From the NCBI RefSeq assembly GCF_000247815.1, contig NC_021673.1, positions 48,358,069 through 48,422,068 on the forward strand: 64,000 nt of DNA, read 5' to 3'. Shown one piece after another: positions 12,801 to 27,800 of this stretch (within the stretch, counting starts at the first letter, position 1; every line of letters starts with the position of its first letter). The DNA is from Ficedula albicollis. Its lineage: Eukaryota; Chordata; Aves; Passeriformes; Muscicapidae. The position numbers were made by a program, and so were the translations under genes. Under the pieces are notes generated by a model that saw only the letters and a list, made by a program, of their open reading frames with translations, was not told where the DNA came from and did no database searches.

Positions 12801-15800
12801 TCTTCCAAAATCACATATTTTGACCAAATTACCTCCTTTTCCATGAAGTCAAATTCTGCAGCGCAGGTATACATTAATGTATCAAAATCCTTGTAGCCAA
12901 TAAATTTAGATTTCAATATATTTCCTATATGAGCCTGGTAGGACATACAAGAAAGAAATACCAAACTGTAGTAAGCAAAAACTGTACTGTTTTCCATAAC
13001 AAAGTAGTACAAATATAAGAAATTATATTGTATTTAGAAATATTTTTAATTAGAACAGAAGTTTATACCACTTACAGTATTGTTACAAGAGCACCAAAAA
13101 TCTACTTCCAGGGTATGAAGTAACATCTTTGAGTCTAACACAGACTGTATGTTGTTAAATAAAGAGCAGAAAACAGCAGTAAAAAGGGTGTTAACATTGT
13201 GACTGTATTCAACAAGAGTATAGTTTTTCATAGTCATATTTTAAGATGTGACCTTCCTATCTTTTATCCCTTGATACACATCTGCAGACAGGTTTTTAAC
13301 AATAGAATAAAGGGGCTGAAATACAGCAAAGGCTGTACTTGTTACAACAAGCATTTCAAAACTGTCATGAAAATTAGTTTATGTAAATAGTGAACTGACG
13401 TACTGAGTAAATAAAGGTGTAGGAGAAAAAAGCCAAGACAAACAAAGCCCTATAAATCCACATTTAAAAACAAACACATAGAGCATTCACTAATACGAGA
13501 GTAAAGACATTTGTGTTTTCACAAATTTTAGTAGTAACATATCAAAGTGATAACACACAATGAAAGAAAAAGCAAATATACTCTATTCCACTTCTGCAAA
13601 ACAAATTCTGGAAATTCTGGAAAGTGTATCAGTTAAGACGTCAAAATCAAATATTAGGAGTGATAAAATTTTTGAAATATACCAACCAAATACTTTAATA
13701 AGAGAACTTACATCATCGGCTATTCCAAACACAAGAGAAGTCAGGTATTTCAAGGCGACTGTCCCAAATAGCCACGCACATCCTTCAATGACCTTGAAAA
13801 ATATATTTAGAATGAAATGGATGTCTTTAACTTTTATAGGTTTTTTTTCTTTTTTAAAAGGCTTCTTAAATTTAGCTACTACTTATAAACTCTTCTATGT
13901 TACAGCTGAAATAGTTTTGTGCAACTGGCACTAAAATATTGCAGCAAAGTGATCTTTAAACAGGGGCGGCCTCACTGTCTTTTCCATCTGTTTTGCACAT
14001 TTTAGTGTGTACGGATTGTTTTTGGACAAGAACTACTCCATATTATTGGGTTGTGCTGGCCTGGTAATTCAAATCTTTGGAGGAATTTGATGGTTTATAG
14101 CACTGTCTCAAGATGATCTGATGTTAGAAGTTGATGGAAATATAAACAAAGCATGTACAGTTACTACTTTTAGTTATGTATCAAGTTTATTCCTGTACCA
14201 GGAAGGTTAAATTCTTGGCAGTGTAACCTAATCTAGTTTATTCTTTATAAAACTGGAACAGAATAGGACAACCTGTCTCAGTACCTTGTATTTGGGACTC
14301 ACAGCAGATGCTTTAAGAGAGAATGCAACAAAAAGCTGATCTTTGCCCTAATGTAACCAGGATTTTTAGTGACGATGGGCTGTATTCAATTGTCTCATTT
14401 AATGGCTGCTAAGAAACCTAAATACCTAGGAGGCATCCTAATCCTCTACTGAATGGCTCTGGGTTTTTTCTTCCACAGTAACTTTCTTATTCCTTATAAA
14501 CTTATTGCTGCTAGCAAAAGGGGCACTAAAAAAAACTATAATTATATTCTACTTTTATTCACTGGCTTTGTCATATTTACCTTTATTTTACAAGATGTAG
14601 AATCCTAATGTATTTTAAAATCTCAACTATTTGGTGAATCTACATTAATAATTATCTTCATACTCTACATAACGGTAATAGATTTGGGGTAAGCCATTCT
14701 AATATTTTAATTTTTTTTAAGCAAGACACACTGACTGAGACTACATACAGTATTTACAATGTCACATACGAATTTACAAAATTTAAAAAAAATCTGCTTT
14801 CTCTACAGGTCTTTCTCTGTGATTTCCATCAAGCATTTTCGTTCTTGGTGCCTGCTCAGTAATAAAATGGTGTGTTCAGTGAACTCTGAGTAGGAATACT
14901 GAGATTTCTTTGCTGAATGGTAGCACCTTATTTGGGATCAATTATTTTATATATGCTTTTAGGGTCGAGGTGGTCTTTTGAAAACTTACCATTTAATCCC
15001 ACCCTTTGTTTCTGACCTAATATTCATACCTTATCTCATGGAGTTTAATTTCTTTTACAGTTCCAGTTAGACAGCTTCTTAAAAAAGTTCCTGAAATTTA
15101 CGTACATTACATTCACCCACACACCCTTCTCTACATCCTTCAGAGGAGTCAAACACTTCTGCAAGGCTTGACTTCATTCCACAAAGGCTGCATTGGGTGT
15201 CTCTCATTATGCTGCACATATATACAGCTTAACACCTTCCTCATCATGCAAGTTCTTATTCTTCTACAAAATTTATTAGTTTGCTGATCCACAAGGGCCT
15301 TGGATCTCCATTTCAGAAAACTGACATGAAATTTGTCTACACTGATTTTCCCTGATACTACAGTCAGGCATGTATGCATGCACTGCTGTTTGCAATAAAT
15401 ATTTTAATTCCTTTCTATTCAAATTCCTGTATAATACCTGTATGAATTTCATCCAGTTTTGCTAACAGCTTACCCTTCATTTAATATGAATGCCTGTCTT
15501 AAGTCAGGCCTAAGTCTTGATAGGCTCCCATTTCAGGTGTTCTTACACGTTAATGTCTTAAGCAGCAAGTCACTTCTCATGCTCTCTACAGTGTTACATT
15601 TTATTCATAATAGTTTTGGGAGAGTTCTCCCTGTTTGGACATGACTTCTACTACCGTCCAACCTCACCCACACACTCTACAGTGTTTTACTCTGACTTGC
15701 TTCCCTACATAATTTTAAGATGTTTGCTGCTGTCATAAAAATATCCTTAAAAATTATGTAGATATCCTCATGTTAGTATCTAATGCAGTACCTTAATCTC

Positions 15801-18800
15801 CATTTCTGCAAGCACTGTTAGCATTTTACTTGCCTTTTCTAAATTGACCTTTACTTTAAAAGGATTTCCATACAGATCTTATGTTTTGTAAACACGTAAA
15901 GTTGGCAATTTAAAATTAAATGTGCTGCCATTTAAGGGCTATTTCAGCTTTTTGATATAAATGTGTATTTATGCTTCTTTATTTCTTCAGGAATTTAAGA
16001 CTAATTGCTGGGAACATTGACAATTTATTAAAGACAGTAGTTCAGCTATATTTCTTGATTTTCAATTATTAGAAATGAAACCAGAGGTTGTTTCTGTATT
16101 TGACAATAAAACCCCCTTTATTAAAGACAGTAGTTCAGCTATATTTCTGGATTTTCAATTATTATAAATGAAACCAGAAGTTGTTTCTGTATTTGACAAT
16201 AAAACCCCATGTATTTGACAATAAAACCCCCAAAAAAGTCATAGTTTTTCTCTGAAATTCAAAATTACATTAAATTCCTTACCCATACACAGACTTCTCT
16301 TTTGCGTCTTCTCAAGACTTTTGGACTCCACTCAAGAATTCCCTAATAAAAAAAATTATTGCATATTTTCAGGTAATGTAATAACATCAAGCCATTTCAG
16401 TACCCTGAATGAGAGGTTTTTCCTTTTGGTAAGCCTATTGCATCACATATTTATTTATTTAAAAATCTTCCATAATTAATACAACCTGAGATATGACTAT
16501 ATATAGTATGATTTCACCCTGCACTGGCAAAACTTGCCAACATAACAACTCTTACTGCAATTCGAGTACAATTAATGGAAGACTACTTTTCTCCTCAACG
16601 AGTAAGGAGATTCTGCATTCTTCAGTTCTAAGCTTCTTTAAATCAAAGCCAATGGGAAACTGAGTTCTGTCTGCTTCTGTGAATGACAAGAGACTGAAAC
16701 AATAAATATATCACTAGCAGCATAATACAAACAATTTTCAAGTAAGGCAACAGAGCATGGAGGGTGGTAGGAGTCACTCTTTTCTGTTTCACAATATGTT
16801 CATTTTATGACACAAGGAAGACACATTTTAGGCTAATTTGACGAACAATGTAATTAAAAGCTTCCAGAAATCCAGTCCATATGTGAGACTGAGGCTGCTA
16901 TAAGCAACCAAATAGCACACAAACAACAATTTTTTCAAAGCAGAAAACAGGCAATGAATTCAGCAGGTTGAGAACTCAACTCAATCTGTACTTAATATAT
17001 AATGACAAAAGCTGCTATAAGAAACAAGAACAGATTCATAACAAGCAAACTATACTACAGCAAATATGCAGCCAAGGCAGTTTACTGTTAGCTCAAGTGA
17101 GAATTTGCCACATTCCTGCTGATCAACAAAATGTAAACAGACAAAGAAGAAAAAAGAATCAGAAATTAAGATGATTTGCAGTAAGCTAAATAGGATCTGT
17201 TCACAACACTTCATCTCCTATTTCTTACAGACATAAATCCTTTATGAGGAACTACACAAAACTGAAAGAGGTTGTGGAGTTTTTTCCTATTTAAAGAAAA
17301 ATTAAGATAATGAATGGTGAGATGATGAATCTTCAGTGAATAATTTTGCTAACACAGCAGCATGATGCAGCAGTTTCAAACAGTCTTAAACCACTGTTAT
17401 ATATGGTTTAGTCATTTGTTCTGCACTAGTGGATTTACTATCAATAAGAAGCATTTAAATTAAGTTCCTCCTTGCTCATGTTCTTGTTTTACAGCCACTC
17501 TGGTCAAAATTACGTACATGGTAAATTTTACATTTTTATTAAAAGAAGAGAACTGTAATAGTAGAGGAGCCGAGTCTTAACTGAATTCCTCTTACGAAGA
17601 AGTTTTGATGTGAATCATAATTTCTTGAATTAGCATTTACTCTTTTCACCAGATATCTTTATGGTCTAATTCTGTTTCTCATGTGAAAGGTTTCTCATCT
17701 GTCTGGTAACGCAGCAGTTTCACATTTTACATCAATACAACAGTACAGCAGTGCAGCCTTAGCACAGCATGATTCTTCTTAAGCAACCTACCGAGATAAC
17801 TACTAAAGATGCAGCATAATATGACGTCAGTAACATTGAATTACCAAACATCAGAATAAAACACACCAGAAGAGATACCTGAAAGAGGAAAATAAAAGTT
17901 ATTCAATTTTAAACAGAAAAGGTAAGGATTACCTAATCTGTTAACAGCTTTAAATTTAAAAACACCTACTTTACAGCAAAATGCAAGCCTGATACTCACA
18001 CTTGCAGATTTGTTGTGAAAACACTGATTGTAAGGACTTAATGGCACAGATGGTAGCCAAGTGTAGATTATTGTTTTCATTTATTAAAAGTATGCAAGAA
18101 CAAATCCTGGTCAAAAGACAAATTTATGTAATACAATAGCTACATTTCTGAAGTTATTTCTAACATACTAATTTTTTTCTAAATTTCTGTATGAGTTCTC
18201 TCCATCCTGTTTGTTACCTTTTAGAATTCTGGACAAATATAAAAAAGAATAGAATGTTTGATGTCTTCTTTCTTCCTAACTGACAAACAGATATTTAAAA
18301 TACCATCATCATCAAAGTCAAGGAAGCAGAACTGACTGTTTGATCTTATGCACCTAATTATACGAATTTGAAAGTCAATGCTAAAATACAACTTGTATCC
18401 ACCATCCTTATCTCCTGTGCTCTCTTTTTTAACAGAAAGCAATCTGAATTATATTTTCCAACTTGGAGGGCAAAAATCAATAAGCTATCACTGTCTTCTT
18501 TTATACACAGGAATAAGGAAAAATAACAGTAATTTGCAGACTTTTCTACTCTCCTCTTCACATAGTTAAGACTTTCATTTTCCACAGAAGGAGGAGAGTA
18601 GGAGGGAGGCAAAAATTGAAAACACCACAAAACAGACTGGCAGTTTACCCAGTCTCACTAAGCTGTCTCTGTAATATAACATGACTGCTTATCTATCTGA
18701 AAATAGGCTATTTATGGCACTTCAGCACCTAAATTATGATATAGATATTGACATAAGCTAGAAAGCTTAAATATGTCACCTTGGTTCTGTCAAAAAACTA

Positions 18801-21800
18801 CCAAACAAACCTTATTTTGTCCCTGCTTTATATTTGAAATGAGTTGCACAGAACTTACCATTGCCGCTAGTTTATCATTTACAGTATTTCAAAAAATTGT
18901 TTGAAAACATATGAAATATAATTTAGTTTCTTTTCTGGGGAAATATTCTCTTTTTGCCCACTGAGTTAGCATAAAAGAATTTTAGCAAAAAAAAATTTTT
19001 AAACACCATCACATTTCTAAAAAAAACTTGTCTACGTCTTCCTTTACATTTAAAACTGCAATGTCACTTCAGAAAGCAAAACATTATCTCAACTTTAAAA
19101 ATTAAACTCAGATATTATGCAGAAACTTACACATCTTTTACTTACAAATTCCCTTCTTTCTTGACTTTCTCACCCAGTTTTGAAAAAAAAAGAAATATTA
19201 GTTTTCAGCTTAACAGTTTATTTTCTTGTCCTCCTTTCCAAGTATCTTCCAAAGTAGTTAAACCCCAAGATCGCTGCATGGTCAAGACTACAATATTTTT
19301 CAAAACTCAATTTTACTTCCAATCCAGACCCCTCCCTCCCGTACCACTGCAAGTTTTCAACCTTTGTGCAACTACAGAAAACACTTCAGACAAATAGTCT
19401 CTTTTCATGCTTTGACCTGTTTGAGAGGATTTAAGGTTTTTTTAAGAAAGTATTACCATATGAGCAGATAGTATCTTCTGTAATTTGCTGGAGTCAATAT
19501 AACCCATAATACACACCGCAAATAATGAAGCTATCTAAAATCAAAAGTGAAAGGGAAGTTAATACAATTTGCACTGGTGTACTCCTTCAAGCAAAAGAGA
19601 AGATTATTCAAACAATCATTAATTTTTATTGCTACTTTTTGCTAGGTACTTAGGCATTTCATAATTATTTCTTTCAAAAATCCTGTTGTGGTGCTCTAAA
19701 TAAGAATTATCAAATATAGTTGAATATTTAAGAAAGAAGTATTCAACTTTATAAAATGCAAGTGACCAAAATACAGCACTAACACATTACCTTTCACCTT
19801 TAAATTTAAAACAAAATTAAAAAAAAACCACCCCAAAAACCACAAACCAGCCAAACAAAAACCCAAATAAAAAAAACCAAACAAAACAAAAATGGGAAAA
19901 AAACCCCAACAAACAAAAAACCCCAAACCAACCAAAACCAAAACCTAAAAGTATATCAGTCAAAACCACAAATAACAAACAAAAAACCCCAAACCAACCA
20001 AAACCTAAAAGTGTATCAGTCAAAACCACAAAAGAATTACTCATTAATTTTAAGTTTTCAGCAAAGTATGGAAACATTCACAATTTGTCACTGAAAAAAA
20101 TAAGACTTGTTGACATTGATTAGTCAGCCTCTTAAAAGTCATATGGGAAATTAATAAAATTATGAAGAGAACCTGAATTTTCAAATTTCAGGCTCAGCAT
20201 TTTAAACAGGTTATAGTGACAAGTTTCTCACAATAATTTACAGAATTTACTGGTTTCCTCCTATGCAGTTGGAAAACTTGCAGACCACAGCTTCTATTGA
20301 TTGTTTAAAGCTATCAACTCAAAGCAGGCAACATCTGCTTCAAGTAAGGCAGACAAGTGAAGGTCTGGAGACAGATGGATTTCAGTCAACAGGCTACATT
20401 TCAACTAACTCAAACACTAAGAAAGTTGCTGTGTGACAGTATTCTATTGTTCCAATCAGCATTCACTAGACTTCAATGCTAACCACAGTTACCTCAACTA
20501 CCCAAAATCTCAGACTACAGCACCACTCACAGACTTCTCAAAATTATATAGAAAACCATGCAAGATCATGCCAAATATTACATGCCATGCAAACAGTGGC
20601 ACATTTAAAAATTTATAACAGCCTGAAGAGATGCAAGATCAATGCCTTTATTTATTTTGGTGCTTCAAAATACAAAGGTTTTTTTCCTTGTTCTAATAAA
20701 CTGATCTCAGGCTAGAGGCTGCTTATATGGGAAAAGCAAATACTTTTAGTCCTGGAGACAGAATGGTAAGTGATGTAAATGCTCAACTTTTAAACTCAAG
20801 ACTAGAAAAATATTGATGCGATAAATGGTGAGACTCTTTCCTGACAGCAAGAATGAAATCTGGCTAAAAGGAAAGTGCTGGTATAGTTGTGAATTCAATG
20901 GCTGTCTATACAAAGCAGTCAATTTCTCCAGGTTAGACAAAGAGGCTATTTAAAGGTAAATATGGGCTTACCTGAGTTAGAAGAACAAACTGAGCAAACT
21001 GCCAGGGAAGCATGAAAAAGATATTAGAAACACACAGTGCAATCAAGCTTCCTGTATTAATACTCGGAATCCTTGGGAAAAAGAGACAGAATAGGCATCA
21101 GTAAGTACAATTACACAGGTGTTTGCATATAATTGAAAAGTACAACAGAAAATGCAATAAAAACACAGTGACCTTGGAAGATAGCTAGCAATACTGATCA
21201 ACTACAAATAACACTGTTTAAGTAAATTTAATTTTTTTTTTCTTGAGTTTCCATGACACCAACTCTGATGTTCCATGTTCCTTAACTATTTGATGAGTCA
21301 CTGACTACGAAACAAGTCTTCTCCCAGCAGTATGCAATAGAGCAGGCCAAAGTATGCCATTTGCAAGTGCTTCACCTTCTTGTGACAACTCTACAGGCAG
21401 GTCACAACCACTTCCATTTCAGCTGAAATTACAATTGTTCCAGGTCACAACCACTTCCATTTCAGCTGAAATCACAACTGTTTCAGAATGGTCTGCATTT
21501 GAAAGTGATTTAACTCCTCTCTCTCACATTTCTTCCATATTTACTTTTTGCAACTTTCTGCTAGCAATCCTGAGTGATGTTTCAGGTAAGAAGACAATGA
21601 GTACATGAAACTCATCTGTAACTTAAACCCCAGTCTATTCTCCATGTCCTGAAATAAATGCTATTTAAAATATTTAATCCTGTGTTGATTCAAGTTCAAT
21701 TCCAAAACATGTTGTGTTTCAAATTTCACTAAATTCTAGAGAGCACGTATCTTTTCCTCACATAAACAACACAAATTAGTGACAAGCATGAAATACTTTT

Positions 21801-24800
21801 GCTTCAAACATCAACAACTACAAATCCATATGACCTAATAAAGGAAAATTGGGTGTTTTAAGTTCTAAGTTCAGCTAAATTATAAATACATTGTAAATCT
21901 GATACAATAGAGTTGGTGGAGAAGCCCTTAAGTATGAACGGTCATGCTTATTTTCTAAAACAGAGGCAAGACAGTAACATAATCACGTTGCAAGCCAGAA
22001 ATAATAATGGAAAAGCAGGGCTAATGAACTCAAGAGCATCCCTGCATTAATGTAATTAGACGGCTCTAAATCGTTGAACTAGTTAATGAAACTAGTTAAT
22101 TAGTCATAGAAAACTGCAAGAATATACTAGCTTATGGGTGCCTATAGCATCCTCTGTCGCAAAGCATAGGCTTACTCTATGTGCAGCCAACATACCACTC
22201 TCCAAGAGGGACAAAACCAATTGATGAAGTATCAGCTTGTTTCTCATGGGAAGGAAGGGACATCAACCAAAAATTCTGATTTTTACTTTAGATACGTATC
22301 TGCCAACACAGTAATTCTGATTTTTATGTTAATCATGTCTTCAAGTTGCAAAGTTTTTCCTTTTAATAAGTGAGTAATATGACTGCAGTTCTACTGGTGC
22401 AGCGTCTGCAATGTAACAGCCACAGGAAAGTTTCTCTGTTAATGATACCATTGTTACAGCACATGGAGGCAATTAAATAAATATTTAAATAAAGACAAAT
22501 AAATGTTCTGTGACATTCCATTTTTTAAAAGTATTGTAAAGACCCAGTATAAACTGAAAGGTACCTGAGAATGTAGGTCAAAAGCAACATCTGCATCACA
22601 AGGAATGGGTAGGAGAAACTTTCACGAAGAGGCGGAGTCCACATGACGCGAGTGCACTAAAAATAAGAACTGGGTTAGATGGTAACATTCACTGATATAT
22701 TTCGATAAAACCACACATTTGTATTTCAAGATTAATGACAATCAAAAACCAAGCTATATGAGGTTTTAGTCAGAAAGTTAAAAAAAAAAGCCAGGAAGCA
22801 GAAAAGAGGAAGGAAAAGGAAGTAGCTTTGACACTTCAGGCCTAACATACACTGTGGAATTAAAATAGATCACTGCTCTTCCAAAATGAAACGAGACAAA
22901 TAGAGAATATTCAGGAAAAAAGCAGGACAGCAGCTATTTGTCCCTGGTTCTGCTGATATTATCAACTCTTCCAGGTAAATCATTCTCAAATTCATGCAGT
23001 GACTTGCCACACTGAGACAGTGTGTGGGGAGATAACCTGAAGGATAAACCAATATATTCCTCATAAAGCTAGAGTTTAGGTAAGAAGCACTTCACATTTC
23101 TATTAGTAACAGCACATTAAGTATAAAATCAGAAGCTGCCCTCCAAAACAGGCCAGTACACCAAACTCATTAAATTAAGTTCATACAGACCCTATACTAT
23201 TTATACATAACTGATGTACTCCACTCTTTAACCCTACTAAAGCAAAACATAATACAGTGAAGTCAACTGAGTAGTTTTTTCATTAATTTCTTAATTAATG
23301 GGGTTCACGACAAATAAATAATGGCTTCATGGCAAATGGCTCAGCTACAGCTGTTGTCTCCAATGTTTATATTCAGCTCATTATAAAGTGCTTGCACTGA
23401 TCATAGAAAAAGAACAAATATAACTTTACAGGAGTACTTTGACATACAAAAAACAGGTTCAAATTTGCTATCAAGAGATTTGCATTAAATATTAGAAGTA
23501 GATTCTTTACAACTCCAGGAGAAAAATATAATTCATCTTAATATGGACCATAACAAATCTATGAAAAGCTTGTAAGATACTGTTGTCAGGATGTTCCTTC
23601 TCCTTTGCTTCCTGTAATCTTTAAACCGTTTTTTAAAATATTGTTTTACCACACAAGTCACTAAAATCAACATGTAGCTCCTTGGTTATTGTCTTGCTAT
23701 TTCCCAAGTATGTTAAATTAATAGTGTAAAGTAAAAGCAAAGAAACCCATCACATGAATCACAGTCCCTGAAGTCTAGAACACTCTTTGTAAAAGCTGCA
23801 CTAATTATCAAAACCTTTCATAAATACATGTATTAATGTGCTGTCCTCAGCTGACTGCACAGATGAGTGCATTTTTTTAATAAGCAATAAATATAAACTA
23901 ATTAATATAATCTGATTATTTTAAAGCAGTGTAGTAATTTTGAATATTTCTCAAGCCTACAGCAACATTTGGTTTACCAAATCTTATGATACTGGAGAAG
24001 GTAAGTGGAAAAAAATGATGAGCATATACAATCATAAAGAGGAAACATTACATTACAAGTGGATTGACTAACGTGGGCTATGCTACTTTTCTATATTTGG
24101 AATGTAACACTAAACTCAAGCATCTGCGGATGATTTATCAAGGCTGTAAGCTCACTCTGCTGCAGGTAGAAATATCATATTTGCCTAAGTTTGAAATCAT
24201 TTGAAATCAGAACACAGTAGGAACAGCACAAATAAAAACATATAGCCTTAGGTCACTAGCTCAAAGCCAGAGAGAATTTTTACATACACTTTTATATAGC
24301 ATTAGAGCTGAGATACCAAGTCTTGCAGATCAGGCTTACTCTTGTAACTATGTTCTATTCTTCCCAAAAAGGAAAGGAAATTTTTAGCAGCTGGTCTAGC
24401 TCGACTCACACAAGATGATTTGCACATAATCACAAGCATACTGAAGAGCTGGGCATTTCTTTCACGAACACAGGCACACCCACAGCATGGGATTCAACAG
24501 AGACCCAGTGAGGAGAGACTCCCTGTGCACCTGTAACTACAGGTACTACCATAACTATATACACAAAAATATCAAATAAGTCTGAGTTACTTCATTTAGC
24601 TACGGTCCAAACACAAAGTGCCAGCTGAGATCCAATGCTGCACCTCTGCAAGTATTTCCTATTGTTCTCCAGAAATCCGTACAGCTGAGCCTGAATCAGG
24701 GTCGCCTTCCTTAAGCCCTACCTAAGCCCAGACGACATCTGTGTAGAGCTGTGCAGATCTGATTTCACACCATTCTCCAAAATACATGTGCTTTTTCCCC

Positions 24801-27800
24801 AAGTCAAGTCATTCACAGAGAGGAACTCTCCTACAGTCACCTATGGATAGAACAGCACTGTACCACAGTGAAATAAACGTATTTTTCTGCTACCACTACT
24901 TTGAAGTTTTCAACACATTTCTTTCTGAAGTTACTTATACCTTCACAGACTCAGCAAAACAGTGCCTATTCTATTAGTATTCACCAGCAAAGGATGAAAC
25001 ATCATTTCACTTCAGGATGCCATTAAGAATAGTAATCCACATAAAATGCTGTATTTACACTTGCAAAGCACAAAAAAAGTTTAGCAACTCTAATGTTGTC
25101 AATCTGGCAGTTCAATATCTATGGGTGACAATGTTTTAACATGCTTAAATTCTTAAATTCTTTAAACATCCCCCATGCATGTGGGATATTTAAAGAAAAG
25201 ACATTTCAAATGAAACTTGAAAATAAAATAGCTCTTTCATCACACACAAAACCTTTGTTTTACAAGAAAACTGTCAAAGCTTACTGTGAATGGAAGCATC
25301 TCTAATTCTGTTATGTACAATACATGTTCTTACAACTCAGTGTTCTCTACCAAGTTCAGCTCAGTAAAATAAAAAAACGTAACATAAATTCAACCCAAAA
25401 CTAAATTATAAGGTAGTTAGTTTCCATTTAGATCTTTACAAATTTCCATTCATAAAATGTTCACTAAGAAAAAAAACCCAACAAAACAGCTCAAGGGAAT
25501 CAGAATGAAAGCTATGAATTTTCTTCCAGAATATGAAACAATGACATGAGCAGCATTAACTGGTAAAACCAGGAGATGCTTTAAGTGACAGTTTCTTTTG
25601 TTCTTCTTTCCTGCAATGCAGTTTACTTGAGTTTAGCATTGGAATCCTTTATACACATACACTATTTCTAAATTCTGTGTATCCTGAGTATAGTATATAA
25701 GTAATGCAGAGGTTTATTTGCACTTTTCTTTGTATTGATGAATTTCCAGTAAAATATGTAGTAATTTAAAGAAGCTTCCAAAGCTTACTCATACAGTACC
25801 TGTAGCCCAGTTATGTGTGGTACGGGCACAAAAATAGAATAGTCTGATGTTTTGAAACTTGAGGTCATTGTGCTATTAAGTTTCAATCTCAGGACCAATT
25901 TACAATGTATTTCTTTTCTGATTTTTTATTTTAAGCACTAAAGTGATGTTGGACTGTGCTATATATTTTCCAGTCACAGTCTATTTTGCTTTCAATTGTC
26001 TTTATTATTTTAATTGAATTTAAGTTAATTTAATTTCAATTTCAAATAAATTAGCAACATCACTACATTTAATGAAATGAGAATTAGCTTAAACTTCAAG
26101 AATAATTTTTTAAAAAGGAGTGGTGGGAGAGGGAAACCTACCTCTCCATGATTGAAAAAGAAGCATAACACAGTAACAAGGCCTCCTAAACGACTCCCAC
26201 TGTGAAAAGAAGAAAAATAGATACAAAAAAATCTTATAATGGTTAATGTTGCTTAAAAAATGTGAAGAATCACTTGTGTACAGGTAAGTTTATTGGGGGA
26301 AAGGGAGGAAAGCGGAGGACAGCTTTCAAGCACCAAGGGAAGGTAATCAACAGAGTACATACAATATTAAAATACTAGTTAATCAGACAGTGTTTATTTC
26401 ACAGCAAACCAGTCCTTCATACATCAACTCTTTTTCGCAGAACACCAATTTTAATGTTAATAACTTGGAAAACAGTTATTCCACTGCTCACAAATTTCGG
26501 TTTAGATCATTACATCTGGTGCTTTTAAAAACCAGGCAATACAAATGCAGTACTTTGCTAAGATGTTGAGCAGTAAATTTCAGAATCCGCATGCTCAATC
26601 ACCCAACAAAAAACTTCAGTCTGGATCTAAAGATTAATTGAGGGTAATCAAATCAAACACATTCAAAAAACATACTTAAAAAATTAAGTCATTATATAGT
26701 CAGTGCAAGATATAATTTAATTTTTATGTGAAATACTGCAATGTTAACATGAGGAAGCTTTTCAAGCCTTTGACTTAAATATTTTTTACATGTCCATATA
26801 AAATTCACCATTGAATAAATAGCAAAAGATATTACTTAGATTTTTCCCATCTCAAAAGAGCAATAGATAAGGCTCCTATTTGTTTGAATGGATTTGTAGT
26901 TACTCAAGTTATGTGATATAAAGCAAAGAACATTTTTGTACACACAAATTCACTACTACTCTCAATGACAGATGATTCCATTTTTGGTACTAAACAAAAG
27001 CAGCAGTAAGATCCTACGATTCTTTAAAAAGAAAAAAAACCCAAACCAAACAAAAATAACAAAAAAATCAACCCCCCCCCCAAAAAAAAAAACAAACAAA
27101 CAACCAAACCAAAAAACCCCTTCAAATCCTCTCAGATCCTTCATGCATTGCTAAGTCAAGTCAAAACAGAAGTCACAAGTCAAACAAAATCAGCAGGTTC
27201 TGGGTACAAAATCTGAGGATTAAAGATACTAAGTGCTAAAACAATCTCCATGTATTGTGCATTCTTGAACATAAAACTCAACCTTACATCCCAAAAATTT
27301 GAAAAGCTTCAATACTGAAATGCAAAATGACAAAAAGATGGTGCTTAACATTAAAAATGTTATCCCTAGAAACAAAACAAAAAGTGCCAAAAAATACCCC
27401 AAACCACAAACAAAATTCAAGGTCTATGCTTTCTAAAGAAAGTAGTAAGAAATAAAGAGCTCACTGATTTTTCAATGACATTCATATACAAAATGTGAAT
27501 TTCTGTATAACTCCCTTAAGAGAAATATTACAAGTTAATGACACAAATATTCCAAGTTTACCTACTTCCTCAAAACTTACACTAGGCAACTTCAAAAAAA
27601 ACAAAAAAAACAACCCCCCCCCCAAAAAAAAAAACAAACAAACAACCAAACCAAAAAACCCCTTCAAATCCTCTCAGATCCTTCATGCATTGCTAAGTCA
27701 AGTCAAAACAGAAGTCACAAGTCAAACAAAATCAGCAGGTTCTGGGTACAAAATCTGAGGATTAAAGATACTAAGTGCTAAAACAATCTCCATGTATTGT

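Larger units (their letters stand above)
12133..16282. other. Introns 15, 14 and 13 of DPY19L1
   Basis: Apart from exons 15 and 14 and the 93-bp tandem repeat at 16024, this stretch is AT-rich intron. Intron 13 (13793-16282) holds diverged sequence around 14040-15700 that may be old repeat, but I could not classify it. Confidence 0.6.
16343..22564. other. Introns 12 to 9 of DPY19L1
   Basis: Between exons 12, 11 and 10 I see AT-rich intron with the A/C-rich block at 19811 and the 43-bp tandem at 21398. No other feature could be supported. Confidence 0.6.
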
